Shown here: piece after piece, positions 1 to 5,704 of the stretch
Layout of the letters: each line of letters begins with the position of its first letter
Numbering within the stretch: the stretch's first letter is position 1
Made by a program: the position numbers and the translations under genes
Notes under the pieces: generated by a model
What the model was told of the DNA's origin: nothing
The model's input: the letters and a program-made list of their open reading frames with translations, nothing else
The model's database searches: none
DNA from: Candidatus Saccharimonadota bacterium
GTDB taxonomy: Bacteria; Patescibacteriota; Saccharimonadia; Saccharimonadales; Saccharimonadaceae
Direction: 5' to 3'
Length of the DNA stretch: 5,740 nucleotides
Assembly (NCBI GenBank): GCA_900556355.1
Contig: UNSP01000023.1
Span: forward strand, 1 to 5,740

Positions 1-524
1 CTCGTGAAGTTGTTGAATATGCCAAGTTTACTGGCGCACTAGTGGAATCTGAGCCGCATTATTTTGGCGGAAGTTCAAATGTTCATACGGAAGATATAAA
101 TTATGAGGAGATAAAAAAGACTTTCTCTACGCCAGATGGTGCGCGTGCGTTTGTTGAGGCGACTGGAATTGATACTTTTGCGGCGGCGATTGGCAATTTG
201 CATGGCAAATATCCAGTTCCGAAAGTGTTGGATTTGGATTTCGTGGCTGCCATTCGTGAGGCGATTCATTGTCAGATTTCGTTGCACGGTGGGTCTGGCA
301 CACCGCTGCATTATTTTGAGGACGCTGCGAAAATTGGCGTTTCTAAAATCAATATCAATTCTGATATGCGCTATGCTTTCCGAACGACTTTGGAGAAAAC
401 CTTGCGAGAAAATCCAAATGAGTACGCCATTGTTAAATTAATGCCGCCAGTTTATGCCGCCGTACAGGAAGTGGTGGAGTCGAAGATTAAGGCGTTTAAT
501 TCCGTGCGAAAGGCGGTGGTTTAA
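1..524 (+). CDS. fba: Class II fructose-bisphosphate aldolase, 5'-truncated by the window edge
   Basis: This is the C-terminal 173 residues of a class II, zinc-dependent aldolase. The family cleaves fructose 1,6-bisphosphate to dihydroxyacetone phosphate and glyceraldehyde 3-phosphate in the cytoplasm. The reading frame is open from position 3 (first residues REVVEYAKFTG), so the GTG at 42 is an internal valine and not the start. The barrel segment with the first zinc ligand and catalytic Asp lies upstream, outside the window. Visible family motifs are AIGNLHGKY (His codon at 201, zinc ligand), SLHGGSG (His codon at 285, zinc ligand and phosphate-binding glycines) and GVSKININSD (the NID-like strand that contacts the substrate). 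The stop TAA shares its last base with the ATG of the next gene, so translation is probably coupled. The exact ketose-bisphosphate specificity (fructose or tagatose) cannot be fixed from this fragment; fructose is the default for the family. Confidence 0.92.
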   Translation, partial: REVVEYAKFTGALVESEPHYFGGSSNVHTEDINYEEIKKTFSTPDGARAFVEATGIDTFAAAIGNLHGKYPVPKVLDLDFVAAIREAIHCQISLHGGSGTPLHYFEDAAKIGVSKININSDMRYAFRTTLEKTLRENPNEYAIVKLMPPVYAAVQEVVESKIKAFNSVRKAVV

Positions 525-1486
525 TGGCGAAAATCATTACGGTTGGTGCGGCGATTCAAGACGTATTTTTAAGCCAATCAGACGCACTGACGCCAGTTTG
601 TGAGAGTCCAGAACACTGTTTTGCGCGACTGGATTTGGGTGCGAAAGCCGACGTAAACCAGATTCATTTCTCGACTGGTGGTGGAGCTACGAACGCCGCA
701 GTAACGTTTTCCAGGCAAGGGCATTATGCTAGTTTTATGGGTGCAATCGGTCATGATCCAGCGGGTCAAGCGGTAATTGCTGACTTGGATAAGGAAAATA
801 TTGATACGCATTTGGTACGATATTCACTAAAATACAGTACGGGATATTCAGTTTTACTATTAGCCTCAAATGGCGAGCGAACGATTTTAACGTACCGCGG
901 TGCTTCGACTCATTATCACGAGTCAGACTTTGATTTATCAGAGGAAGATGCGGATTGGCTATATGTTTCAACATTGGCGGGAAATATGCCGATGCTTCAT
1001 AAATTATTCCAGCAAGCCAAGCGTCGCGATATGAAAATTTGCTTCAATCCTGGAAAGAAAGAATTGGCACAAAAGGATAAATTGCTGGGACTTTTGCCTG
1101 ATGTTGACGTTTTGACGCTTAATAAAGAAGAAATGCAGCAATTGGTATCCGGCGAGGATTTGGAGGCCTTGGTTAGAAGAGGTTTGAGATTAGTTCCGGT
1201 CGTTTTGGTGACGGACGGCGTAAATGGCTCAATCGCAAGTGACGGAAAAACCATCGTGCGAGCGTTAATGTATGATGACAGACCGTCAATTGACAGAACT
1301 GGCGCGGGCGACGCTTTCGCTTCAGGATTTTTGAGTGAATGGGCGCGAAGCGGCAATTTGAAAAACTCTGTGATTATGGGCAGTGCGAACGCTAGTTCGG
1401 TGGTTATGAAAATTGGAGCAAAGGCTGGAATTTTATATGCTGGCACGGTGCTTCATGCTATGCCAATTCAAGAAAGGGAAATATAA
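524..1486 (+). CDS. PfkB-family (ribokinase-like) carbohydrate kinase
   Basis: A complete 320-residue cytoplasmic kinase of the PfkB/ribokinase superfamily, which transfers phosphate from ATP to a sugar, sugar phosphate or nucleoside. The N-terminal signature GGGATNAAVTFSRQG is at about residues 52-66 (substrate-binding glycines and N57). NPG is at 175-177, LNKEE at 199-203 and VTDGVNGS at 229-236. The C-terminal signature DRTGAGDAF at 257-265 contains the anion hole and the catalytic base D263. An extended segment of about 25 residues lies between the first beta strand and the GGG loop, longer than in ribokinase. The start is the ATG that overlaps the aldolase stop by one base; a weak GGTGG at 515-519 could bind the ribosome. 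The stop overlaps the next ATG in the same way. The family is certain and the substrate is not: ribokinase, fructokinase, nucleoside kinase and phosphofructokinase activities all occur here. Linkage to aldolase favours a hexose-phosphate substrate (inference). Confidence 0.93.
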   Translation: MAKIITVGAAIQDVFLSQSDALTPVCESPEHCFARLDLGAKADVNQIHFSTGGGATNAAVTFSRQGHYASFMGAIGHDPAGQAVIADLDKENIDTHLVRYSLKYSTGYSVLLLASNGERTILTYRGASTHYHESDFDLSEEDADWLYVSTLAGNMPMLHKLFQQAKRRDMKICFNPGKKELAQKDKLLGLLPDVDVLTLNKEEMQQLVSGEDLEALVRRGLRLVPVVLVTDGVNGSIASDGKTIVRALMYDDRPSIDRTGAGDAFASGFLSEWARSGNLKNSVIMGSANASSVVMKIGAKAGILYAGTVLHAMPIQEREI

Positions 1487-1965
1487 TGGCGCAAAATTTG
1501 GGAAAATTGTTGGGCGGTGACGTGAAAAAGCGTCAAGCATTAACCGAGCTCAGGCAGATGACTAGGGATGATAGTGATGTGCGATTGATTGCGGAGATAT
1601 TGGCTAGAGCACATTCGATTATTCGATCTCTAGGCTTGGATCCGTCAAACACTACGGCAGAAGAAATTTATCAATCATTAATGGCTATTGCGCCGAAAGT
1701 GGACAAATGGGCGCCATTCAAGGCTTCTGAATGGGTGCTTTTGGACGTTGATGGGCAAGTTATTTCGTTTAATCCAATTGATATTATAAATAACTATCAC
1801 TGCCAGTTACCTCTGGGGAAGCAGCAAACAACGTATGGCAAGCGAGGTCTGGGATTTGAGATTACGCGCCGATATAAAAACCACCCGCGCACATATAATC
1901 CAGCTGTGGAGCGAGTGGTTTGTCAGGGCGGAATTTGTTGGATTGAGCCGAAGCCTAAGAAATAA
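1486..1965 (+). CDS. Unrecognised 159-residue protein, third gene of the aldolase-kinase operon
   Basis: I do not recognise this family. The start is the ATG overlapping the kinase stop by one base, with a purine stretch GAAAGGGA at 1472-1479 at good spacing, so it is very likely translated. No signal peptide or membrane segment is visible, which suggests a cytoplasmic protein. Residues 1-72 look helical and charged and contain LGLDPSNTTAEEIY (50-63), which resembles a helix cap plus helix. Residues 75-159 look like a beta-rich domain with SEWVLLDVDGQVISFNP (81-97) and a run of basic and aromatic residues around 112-140. There are three cysteines: C106, and C146 with C151 in the motif CQGGIC. 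A CxxxxC pair plus one more Cys or the His residues (H105, H133) could bind metal, but this is speculative. Position suggests a role linked to sugar-phosphate metabolism or its control; no function is assigned. The gene ends directly against the convergent LOG gene. Confidence 0.85.
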   Translation: MAQNLGKLLGGDVKKRQALTELRQMTRDDSDVRLIAEILARAHSIIRSLGLDPSNTTAEEIYQSLMAIAPKVDKWAPFKASEWVLLDVDGQVISFNPIDIINNYHCQLPLGKQQTTYGKRGLGFEITRRYKNHPRTYNPAVERVVCQGGICWIEPKPKK

Positions 1966-2637
1966 CTATCGGTCGCAACAGGTTCGCTGATTTTTGATCA
2001 AATTAACTACCTCTGGAATATCTTCGGTGATTGTGTAGGTTTTTTCATCGCCGTCAGAAATTAACTTATTTGGAAGCATATTTTCGCAAACAAAATCATC
2101 CCATTTGCCCCAGAATTTTTTATCAAACAGAACAATTGGCACTGGCGCCATTTTCTTAGTTTGCGTCAATGTGATAATCTCACAAATTTCATCCATTGTA
2201 CCGAATCCGCCGGGGAAACAAACGTACGCGTCAGCCAGAAGCGTCATAACGATTTTTCGTGGCGCGAAGTGAGTGAATGCGAACGAATCTGTCGTGTAGT
2301 TGTTTAAGGATTGCTCGTGTGGCAAGCGAATGTTGAATCCGACTGATTTTCCGCCAGCTTCCATAGCGCCGCGGTTTGCCGCTTCCATAATTCCGCCACC
2401 GCCGCCAGTGATTATTGTGTAGCCTTCTTTAGCTAATTGAAATGCTAAGTCTTTGGCTTTTTGGTAATATTCGTTATCTTCAGTTATCCTGGCTGATCCA
2501 AAAAAAGTCACGGTTTTATGATATTTTTGGAGAATTTCATAGCCGGCATGAATTTCGTCATCGACTTTTCCTAATCTGAACATCGCAGCCTGAATTTGCA
2601 ATTCGCGTGGAATACAAACATTTTTCGGTGTCATCAT
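1966..2637 (-). CDS. LOG-family protein (TIGR00730-type nucleoside 5'-monophosphate phosphoribohydrolase)
   Basis: A complete 223-residue Rossmann-fold protein of the LOG ('lysine decarboxylase-like') family. Characterised members hydrolyse cytokinin riboside monophosphates or AMP to free base and ribose 5-phosphate; they are not decarboxylases. Landmarks are the strand TVTFFGSAR (42-50), the glycine-rich nucleotide loop ITGGGGGIMEAANRGA (76-91), FAPRKIVM (124-131, with R127 the expected catalytic Arg) and the diagnostic PGGFGTMDE (142-150, with E150 the expected catalytic Glu). About 40 residues precede the first beta strand, as is common in the longer bacterial subgroup. Two tandem ATGs begin the gene: the AAGG-type ribosome site lies 3 bases before the first and 6 before the second, so translation may start at the second (2634). 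The gene runs convergently into the upstream operon with no gap, and its own promoter is in the divergent region. Bacterial substrates are usually AMP-like; the true one here is unknown. Confidence 0.95.
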   Translation of the reverse strand: MMTPKNVCIPRELQIQAAMFRLGKVDDEIHAGYEILQKYHKTVTFFGSARITEDNEYYQKAKDLAFQLAKEGYTIITGGGGGIMEAANRGAMEAGGKSVGFNIRLPHEQSLNNYTTDSFAFTHFAPRKIVMTLLADAYVCFPGGFGTMDEICEIITLTQTKKMAPVPIVLFDKKFWGKWDDFVCENMLPNKLISDGDEKTYTITEDIPEVVNLIKNQRTCCDR

Positions 2638-2640
2638 TAT

Positions 2641-2647
2641 CCTTTTT
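2641..2647 (-). promoter_or_regulatory. Ribosome binding site of the LOG gene
   Basis: On the - strand this reads AAAAAGG followed by ATA and two consecutive ATGs. Spacing is 3 bases to the first ATG and 6 to the second, which favours the second as the main initiation codon. This changes the protein by one Met only. Confidence 0.55.
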
Positions 2648-2684
2648 ATTTTATGATTTTAACTTTATTACTATATCATAAAAT
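2648..2684. repeat. Perfect 10-bp inverted repeat in the divergent control region
   Basis: ATTTTATGAT at 2648-2657 and ATCATAAAAT at 2675-2684 are exact reverse complements separated by 17 bases, with arm centres 27 bp apart. One arm touches and extends upstream of the leftward -10 box; the other lies in the expected leader of the LOG mRNA. Because one arm is outside the predicted transcript, a DNA operator fits better than an RNA hairpin. AT-rich composition makes chance occurrence possible. Confidence 0.5.
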
Positions 2685-2698
2685 GCCTATGGTTACAA
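2670..2698 (-). promoter_or_regulatory. Sigma70-like promoter for the LOG gene
   Basis: On the - strand a -35 box TTGTAA (2698-2693, 4 of 6 consensus) is followed after exactly 17 bases by a -10 box TATAGT (2675-2670, 5 of 6). The predicted transcript would start near 2663, giving a leader of about 25 bases before the LOG ATG. It lies back to back with the rightward promoter, and its -10 box touches a perfect inverted repeat. Confidence 0.5.
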
Positions 2699-2702
2699 TA
2701 CG

Positions 2703-2731
2703 TTGACGGTAAATAATCCATCATATACAAT
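2703..2731 (+). promoter_or_regulatory. Sigma70-like promoter for the membrane-anchored protein
   Basis: A -35 box TTGACG (2703-2708, 5 of 6) and a -10 box TACAAT (2726-2731, 5 of 6) are separated by exactly 17 bases. Transcription would begin near 2738, leaving about 20 bases of leader containing the ribosome binding site. The -35 box starts 5 bp from the end of the leftward -35 box, so both polymerases would compete for, or share control at, the same DNA. It may also drive uvrB. Confidence 0.65.
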
Positions 2732-2747
2732 CAAAGCACAATCTAAA

Positions 2748-2753
2748 TGGAGG
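2748..2753 (+). promoter_or_regulatory. Ribosome binding site of the membrane-anchored protein
   Basis: TGGAGG lies 4 bases before the ATG at 2758. It fixes this ATG as the start. The spacing matches that of the gene at 5386. Confidence 0.8.
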
Positions 2754-2757
2754 TTTT

Positions 2758-3357
2758 ATGGAGAACAAATCAACGGCTAATAAATGGCTGATCGTGGCGG
2801 TGATTGTTATGAGTATAATCATTGTTGTTATGGCTACTTGGATAATTGCTGGTGCTATGTATAAAAATAGTGACTCTAGTTCTTCGGTGAAAACCAGCCA
2901 AACAAAGAAAGACTCATCTGATTCACTGGAAAAAACTCGCGGTGAAGGCGAGGAGCCGTCAAATGAGGCAAAGAAAGAATATAAAGATTTCCGAACCAAA
3001 GGCGACGGTACGGGTATTCGTTTAACTTCAGCAAGTGATGTTGATAAATTGGATATTGATAGCTATTTGAAGAAGTTCTTGAAGTCTAAGGTCGGTCAGC
3101 CAATTCCAGAACGTGAAGGTTCTGTGTATGAGCCAATCATCGACCGTGCATACGGAAAATATGCGGCAGTATATGGCTTGACGAACGCTTATACTATTAT
3201 CGGACCAAAGAACGGCACCGGTGAAATTGCAATTGTTGCGGGTACGCAGCAAGGTGGCATGCCGTGCTCAGACTTGAAGTTGGCATCGGTTCCGAGCCGC
3301 TTGGTTGATGGCAAATGTGCAGTTTCTGGCTCATCTCAAACTTATAGCCAAGACTAG
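2758..3357 (+). CDS. Unrecognised single-pass membrane-anchored protein, 199 residues
   Basis: I do not recognise the family. Residues 1-9 are short and hydrophilic, with a single Lys on each side of the start of the hydrophobic run. Residues 10-34 form one strongly hydrophobic segment rich in Ile and Val, so this is an uncleaved signal anchor with the bulk of the protein outside the membrane; there is no lipobox and no prepilin cleavage site. Residues 37-78 are a Ser/Lys/Glu-rich, probably disordered linker. Residues 80-195 look like a folded domain, with helix-like DIDSYLKKFLKSKVG (99-113) and strand-rich YGKYAAVYG and YTIIGPKNGTGEIAIVAGTQ. Its only cysteines, C170 and C187, lie 17 residues apart in that exported domain and could form a disulfide. 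The start is supported by a strong ribosome site and promoter. uvrB follows 27 bp later. A lineage-specific surface or cell-envelope role is plausible but unproven. Confidence 0.88.
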   Translation: MENKSTANKWLIVAVIVMSIIIVVMATWIIAGAMYKNSDSSSSVKTSQTKKDSSDSLEKTRGEGEEPSNEAKKEYKDFRTKGDGTGIRLTSASDVDKLDIDSYLKKFLKSKVGQPIPEREGSVYEPIIDRAYGKYAAVYGLTNAYTIIGPKNGTGEIAIVAGTQQGGMPCSDLKLASVPSRLVDGKCAVSGSSQTYSQD

Positions 3358-3378
3358 TTTTCGTAAATATAGTAAAAT
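3345..3378 (+). promoter_or_regulatory. Possible uvrB promoter giving a leaderless or near-leaderless mRNA
   Basis: TAGCCA (3345-3350, 4 of 6 to the -35 consensus) is followed after 17 bases by TATAGT (3368-3373, 5 of 6), placing a start near 3380. A second -10-like TAAAAT at 3373-3378 would place it near 3385, the GTG itself. The -35 box lies inside the end of the preceding gene. In an AT-rich gap this is weak evidence on its own, but it fits the absence of a usual ribosome binding site before uvrB. Confidence 0.3.
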
Positions 3379-3405
3379 AGAGAGGTGAATAAATTTCGCC
3401 TCTCT
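3379..3405 (+). promoter_or_regulatory. Hairpin enclosing the uvrB start codon
   Basis: Bases 3379-3389 (AGAGAGGTGAA) pair with 3395-3405 (TTCGCCTCTCT). This gives an 11-bp stem with one G-U pair at 3386/3398 and a 5-base loop (3390-3394). The GTG start at 3385-3387 and the only SD-like bases (GAGAGG) are all in the left arm. A pyrimidine tail (TCTTC) follows, but it is a poor U-tract. The structure could sequester the start in read-through mRNA from the upstream gene, or act as a weak terminator or attenuator for it. Base pairing is seen directly; the roles are inference. Confidence 0.55.
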
Positions 3406-5355
3406 TCTTCATATCAGCCCACGGGTGATCAGCCGCGAGCAATTGCTCAGTTAGTCGATGGTTTGGAAAAAGGTCAGCGCGAGCAAACTTTGCTGGGTGT
3501 GACTGGTTCAGGGAAGACGTTTACGATGGCGAATATTATTGCCGAGCGCAATGTACCGACGCTGGTTTTGGCTCACAATAAGACTTTGGCGGCGCAACTT
3601 TTTTCTGAGTTTAAGGATTTTTTTCCGGACAATGAAGTCCACTATTTTGTTAGCTATTTTGACTACTACCAGCCAGAGGCGTACATCGCTTCAAGCGACA
3701 CTTACATCGAGAAAGATTCAAAAATCAACGACGAAATTGATCGGCTTAGGCATGCGGCAACTTCCGCGTTATTGACACGCCGCGACGTGATTATCGTAGC
3801 GAGTGTAAGTTGTATTTACGGCATTGGTTCGCCAGAAACTTACGCTGACATGGCTATTAAATTAACCGTTGGCGAGCGCCGAGTTCAGGACAAGTTTATT
3901 CGCCTATTAACTGACATTCAGTATAAGCGCAACGACATCGATTTTGCGCGCGGAACTTTTCGGGTGCGCGGCGATGTCGTGGATATTTTTCCGGCAGGTC
4001 AAGACACTGCGGTTCGCGTGGAATTCTTTGGCGATGAAATTGAGCGGCTGACGAATATTGACCCTTTGACTGGCGAGATTTTGGATCGTCCAGACCAATT
4101 GACAATTTTCCCGTCCAGCCACTATTCGACGCCACGTGAGCGAATTGAAAAAGCGATTGTTGGGATTGAGAATGAGTTTAATCAGCGACTGAAATGGTTT
4201 GAGGATAATGGCAAGTTTTTAGAGGCGCAAAGGCTGAGTCAGCGCACCAAATACGACTTGGAGATGTTGAAGGAAACTGGTTTTGTGAAAGGGATTGAGA
4301 ATTATTCGCGCTATTTGACCGACCGAGAACCTGGCGAGCAGCCGGCAACTTTGATTGATTATTTTCCGGACGATTGGCTGCTTTTGGTTGACGAATCGCA
4401 CATGACATTGCCGCAAGTTCGAGGAATGTACAACGGTGATCGCGCCCGTAAGGAAGTTTTGGTTGAGCATGGTTTTCGTCTTCCAAGCGCATTGGACAAT
4501 CGTCCACTTCGATTTGACGAGTTCAATCAGCATATTCATCAGGCAATTTATGTTTCCGCCACGCCGGGAGATTATGAACTTTCTCACTCGCCAAAGCCAG
4601 CTGAGCAGCTTATTCGACCGACTGGGTTGCTTGATCCGCCGATTGAAGTTCGACCGACCGACGGGCAGGTTGATGATTTGATGGAGGAAATTCGCCAGAC
4701 GATTGCAAAAGGTCATCGCGTGTTGGTGACGACATTAACCAAGCGAATGGCGGAGGACTTGAGCGCTTATTTGACGGAAAACGGCGTGAAGACGGCGTAT
4801 TTGCATAGCGAAATTGATACACTGGAACGTGGCGATATTCTGAAAGATTTGCGACTTGGAACGTATGACGTGCTGGTCGGAATTAATCTATTGCGTGAAG
4901 GTCTGGACCTTCCGGAGGTCAGTTTGGTAGCAATTATGGACGCCGACAAAGAAGGTTTCTTGCGTAGTGAGCAGGCGCTAATTCAGACGATTGGGCGAGC
5001 GGCGCGGCACGTTGATGGGCGAGTTATTATGTACGGCGACAATGTTACGGATAGTATGCGTCGAGCAATTGACGAAACGAATCGACGTCGAGCGATCCAG
5101 CAGAAATATAACGAAGAGCATAATATTACACCGCAAACTATTCAGAAGAAAATTGACGACGGGTTGCGCTCGATTATCCCACAGAAAGAATCTGATAAAA
5201 AGCCAAAGCTTAACCTGAAGAAAATTCCAAAAGACGAATATCCGGCCTTGATTAAAGATCTGACGGCGCAAATGGAATTACATAGTGCCAATCTGGAATT
5301 TGAAAAAGCGGCAGAACTGCGTGACTTAATTGCAGAAATTCGCCATACAATGTAG
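3385..5355 (+). CDS. uvrB: UvrABC excinuclease subunit B (UvrB)
   Basis: A complete 656-residue UvrB, the helicase-like subunit that receives damaged DNA from UvrA, verifies the lesion and recruits UvrC for incision. Walker A GVTGSGKT is at 38-45 (K44). The damage-probing beta-hairpin region [20 protein letters not shown] is at 91-110, with Phe where E. coli has the second Tyr of the pair. Helicase motif II DESH is at 336-339, SATPG at 391-395, [12 protein letters not shown] at 499-510 and motif [10 protein letters not shown] at 534-541. The UVR domain that binds UvrC occupies about 617-653. Length is slightly below the usual 660-690. The GTG start is chosen because the N-terminus ([14 protein letters not shown]) aligns with the E. 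coli one with no spare residues and no other in-frame start is near. It lacks a spaced ribosome site and sits within a hairpin. No uvrA or uvrC is in the window. Confidence 0.99.
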   Translation: MNKFRLSSSYQPTGDQPRAIAQLVDGLEKGQREQTLLGVTGSGKTFTMANIIAERNVPTLVLAHNKTLAAQLFSEFKDFFPDNEVHYFVSYFDYYQPEAYIASSDTYIEKDSKINDEIDRLRHAATSALLTRRDVIIVASVSCIYGIGSPETYADMAIKLTVGERRVQDKFIRLLTDIQYKRNDIDFARGTFRVRGDVVDIFPAGQDTAVRVEFFGDEIERLTNIDPLTGEILDRPDQLTIFPSSHYSTPRERIEKAIVGIENEFNQRLKWFEDNGKFLEAQRLSQRTKYDLEMLKETGFVKGIENYSRYLTDREPGEQPATLIDYFPDDWLLLVDESHMTLPQVRGMYNGDRARKEVLVEHGFRLPSALDNRPLRFDEFNQHIHQAIYVSATPGDYELSHSPKPAEQLIRPTGLLDPPIEVRPTDGQVDDLMEEIRQTIAKGHRVLVTTLTKRMAEDLSAYLTENGVKTAYLHSEIDTLERGDILKDLRLGTYDVLVGINLLREGLDLPEVSLVAIMDADKEGFLRSEQALIQTIGRAARHVDGRVIMYGDNVTDSMRRAIDETNRRRAIQQKYNEEHNITPQTIQKKIDDGLRSIIPQKESDKKPKLNLKKIPKDEYPALIKDLTAQMELHSANLEFEKAAELRDLIAEIRHTM

Positions 5356-5358
5356 AAT
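5330..5358 (+). promoter_or_regulatory. Possible promoter for the small gene after uvrB
   Basis: TTGCAG (5330-5335, 3 of 6) and TAGAAT (5353-5358, 5 of 6) are separated by 17 bases, overlapping the end of uvrB. The predicted leader of about 20 bases would match the leader length predicted for the gene at 2758. The match is modest; co-transcription with uvrB is an equally good explanation. Confidence 0.3.
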
Positions 5359-5375
5359 AAAAATATTATTAGATT

Positions 5376-5382
5376 AGGAGGG
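5376..5382 (+). promoter_or_regulatory. Strong ribosome binding site of the small gene after uvrB
   Basis: AGGAGGG is the strongest Shine-Dalgarno sequence in the window. The ATG follows 4 bases after its AGGAGG core. It is the main reason to believe the small downstream frame is translated. Confidence 0.85.
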
Positions 5383-5385
5383 ATT

Positions 5386-5640
5386 ATGGCAGCAAAAGAA
5401 CAGCCACAGCCAACAAACGTCGCGCAACCAGAAATGCCGATGCAACCAAATGCTTATCAGGCATATCCACAATACGCATACGAAGACCCGAACAAGGGCA
5501 AGGCAAAGATGCTAACTTTGGAATACGCTTTGGCAATGGGCTCGGCGATCAGAAATTCCAGTGTCGTTACGATCAAAATTCGCTGTACCGCAAACCGGTA
5601 TACTGCCTCATCGGTTGTATACAAATGTAAAAAAATTTAG
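5386..5640 (+). CDS. Small Pro/Gln/Tyr-rich protein of unknown function, 84 residues
   Basis: I do not recognise it. Residues 1-32 are a low-complexity Pro/Gln/Ala/Tyr-rich stretch (for example PNAYQAYPQYAYEDP, 21-35) that is likely disordered. DPNKGKAKM (34-42) leads into a short amphipathic or hydrophobic segment, LTLEYALAMGSAI (43-55). The remainder (56-84) is basic and Thr/Ser/Val-rich with C67 and C81. The start is well supported by the AGGAGGG site; the C-terminal half is less certain. From about 5541 the third frame also reads open to a TAA ending at 5630, so a frameshifted or truncated longer protein cannot be excluded. The gene lies 30 bp after uvrB and may share its transcript. Its stop lies inside the U-tract region of the opposing terminator. 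Cytoplasmic location is assumed, since the hydrophobic stretch is too short for a clear membrane helix. Confidence 0.6.
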   Translation: MAAKEQPQPTNVAQPEMPMQPNAYQAYPQYAYEDPNKGKAKMLTLEYALAMGSAIRNSSVVTIKIRCTANRYTASSVVYKCKKI

Positions 5641-5677
5641 AAAACAGGCACAGGTAAATGTTGGTAACCTGTGCCTG
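5629..5677 (-). terminator. Intrinsic (Rho-independent) terminator for a leftward gene
   Basis: CAGGCACAGGT (5645-5655) and ACCTGTGCCTG (5667-5677) are perfect 11-bp complements with an 11-base loop. Read on the - strand, the stem is followed immediately by TTTTCTAAATTTTTTT (5644-5629), a proper U-rich tract. On the + strand the stem is followed by CCGCATATAC, so it is not a convincing terminator in that direction. It therefore belongs to transcription coming from beyond the right edge. Confidence 0.8.
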
Positions 5678-5683
5678 CCGCAT

Positions 5684-5695
5684 ATACAGCTGTAT
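5684..5695. repeat. 12-bp perfect palindrome ATACAGCTGTAT
   Basis: This self-complementary sequence sits between the putative leftward stop codon and the leftward terminator. It could be a protein-binding site or a short cruciform/hairpin in the 3' leader of that transcript. Chance is possible and no function is assigned. Confidence 0.45.
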
Positions 5696-5704
5696 TTAAA
5701 ATTT

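Noticed and set aside
42..44. GTG as the start of the first gene
   Set aside because: The same frame is open back to position 3 and the upstream residues continue the aldolase fold, so this is an internal valine codon of a truncated gene.
997..1446. A 149-codon open frame on the - strand inside the kinase gene
   Set aside because: It lies wholly antisense to a gene with clear PfkB motifs, has no ribosome site, and its product resembles no protein.
2758..2860. Type IV prepilin-like N-terminus of the membrane protein
   Set aside because: There is no Gly-Phe/Met-type prepilin cleavage site and no Glu at the expected +5 position; it is a plain signal anchor.
3379..3413. Strong intrinsic terminator of the membrane-protein gene
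   Set aside because: The stem is good, but the tail TCTTCAT is a weak U-tract and the structure lies over the uvrB start. It is kept as a regulatory hairpin, with attenuation only as an option.
4219..4716. A 165-codon open frame on the - strand inside uvrB
   Set aside because: It is a shadow of the uvrB reading frame. UvrB motifs in this stretch are intact and the antisense product has no recognisable features.
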